Notes under the pieces: model-generated
What the model was told of the DNA's origin: nothing
Seen by the model: the letters and a program-made list of their open reading frames with translations, nothing else
Database searches by the model: none
Shown: piece by piece, positions 6,303-6,326 of the stretch
How the letters are laid out: every line of letters starts with the position of its first letter
Position numbering within the stretch: the first letter of the stretch is position 1
Source: Desulfobacteraceae bacterium
GTDB taxonomy: Bacteria > Desulfobacterota > Desulfobacteria > Desulfobacterales > Desulfosalsimonadaceae
Assembly: GCA_003551985.1 (NCBI GenBank)
Contig: PUOB01000033.1
Location: 1 to 6,326 of the forward strand
Length of the DNA: 6,326 nucleotides
Direction of reading: 5' to 3'
Translations under genes and position numbers: made by a program

Positions 6303-6326
6303 ATTATCAGTATTCTCATTGGGGGG

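Overview
The window reads as ordinary chromosomal DNA, slightly GC-rich by eye, from a mesophilic anaerobic proteobacterium. The best guess is a sulfate-reducing or syntrophic member of the Desulfobacterota (Desulfobacterales-like). This rests on protein style: the N-terminus of an acyl-CoA dehydrogenase, a small Cys-rich B-box-like protein ahead of a GAF-containing PEP phosphotransferase, and a short PNPOx-like protein of a type I associate with that group. No database search was possible. There are no mobile elements, CRISPR arrays, tRNA or rRNA genes, or signs of recent transfer.

Layout from left to right. (1) Positions 1-76, minus strand: the first 25 codons of a probable acyl-CoA dehydrogenase running off the left edge. 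It has its own sigma70-like promoter (154-181) and a perfect 14-bp palindrome (192-205) just upstream. (2) 185-1850, minus strand: a two-gene unit with a HAD-superfamily MtnX-like phosphatase first, then, 19 bp later, a YheT/ABHD-type alpha/beta hydrolase. (3) 1851-2163: a divergent control region of about 310 bp with one candidate promoter facing each way, plus a 30-bp dyad in the leader of the right-facing gene. (4) 2164-2547, plus strand: a 127-residue pyridoxamine-phosphate-oxidase-like flavin-binding protein, the only rightward gene. (5) 2560-6302, minus strand: a tight three-gene unit transcribed moeA, small zinc-finger-like protein, ptsP. Here moeA ends 13 nt before the small gene's TTG start, and the small gene overlaps ptsP by 11 nt.

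How the genes may work together. moeA serves molybdenum (or tungsten) insertion into molybdopterin. ptsP encodes a GAF-fused enzyme I that takes phosphate from PEP and passes it to an HPr/NPr partner, normally a regulatory phosphorelay. The small Cys/His-rich protein between them is translationally coupled to ptsP, so the three are probably co-expressed, though no biochemical link is established. The phosphatase/hydrolase pair and the dehydrogenase look like general acyl or phosphate-ester metabolism. The points most worth a second look are the coupled B-box-like small protein, the divergent active-site motifs of the MoeA, and the palindrome placed immediately upstream of the dehydrogenase promoter.
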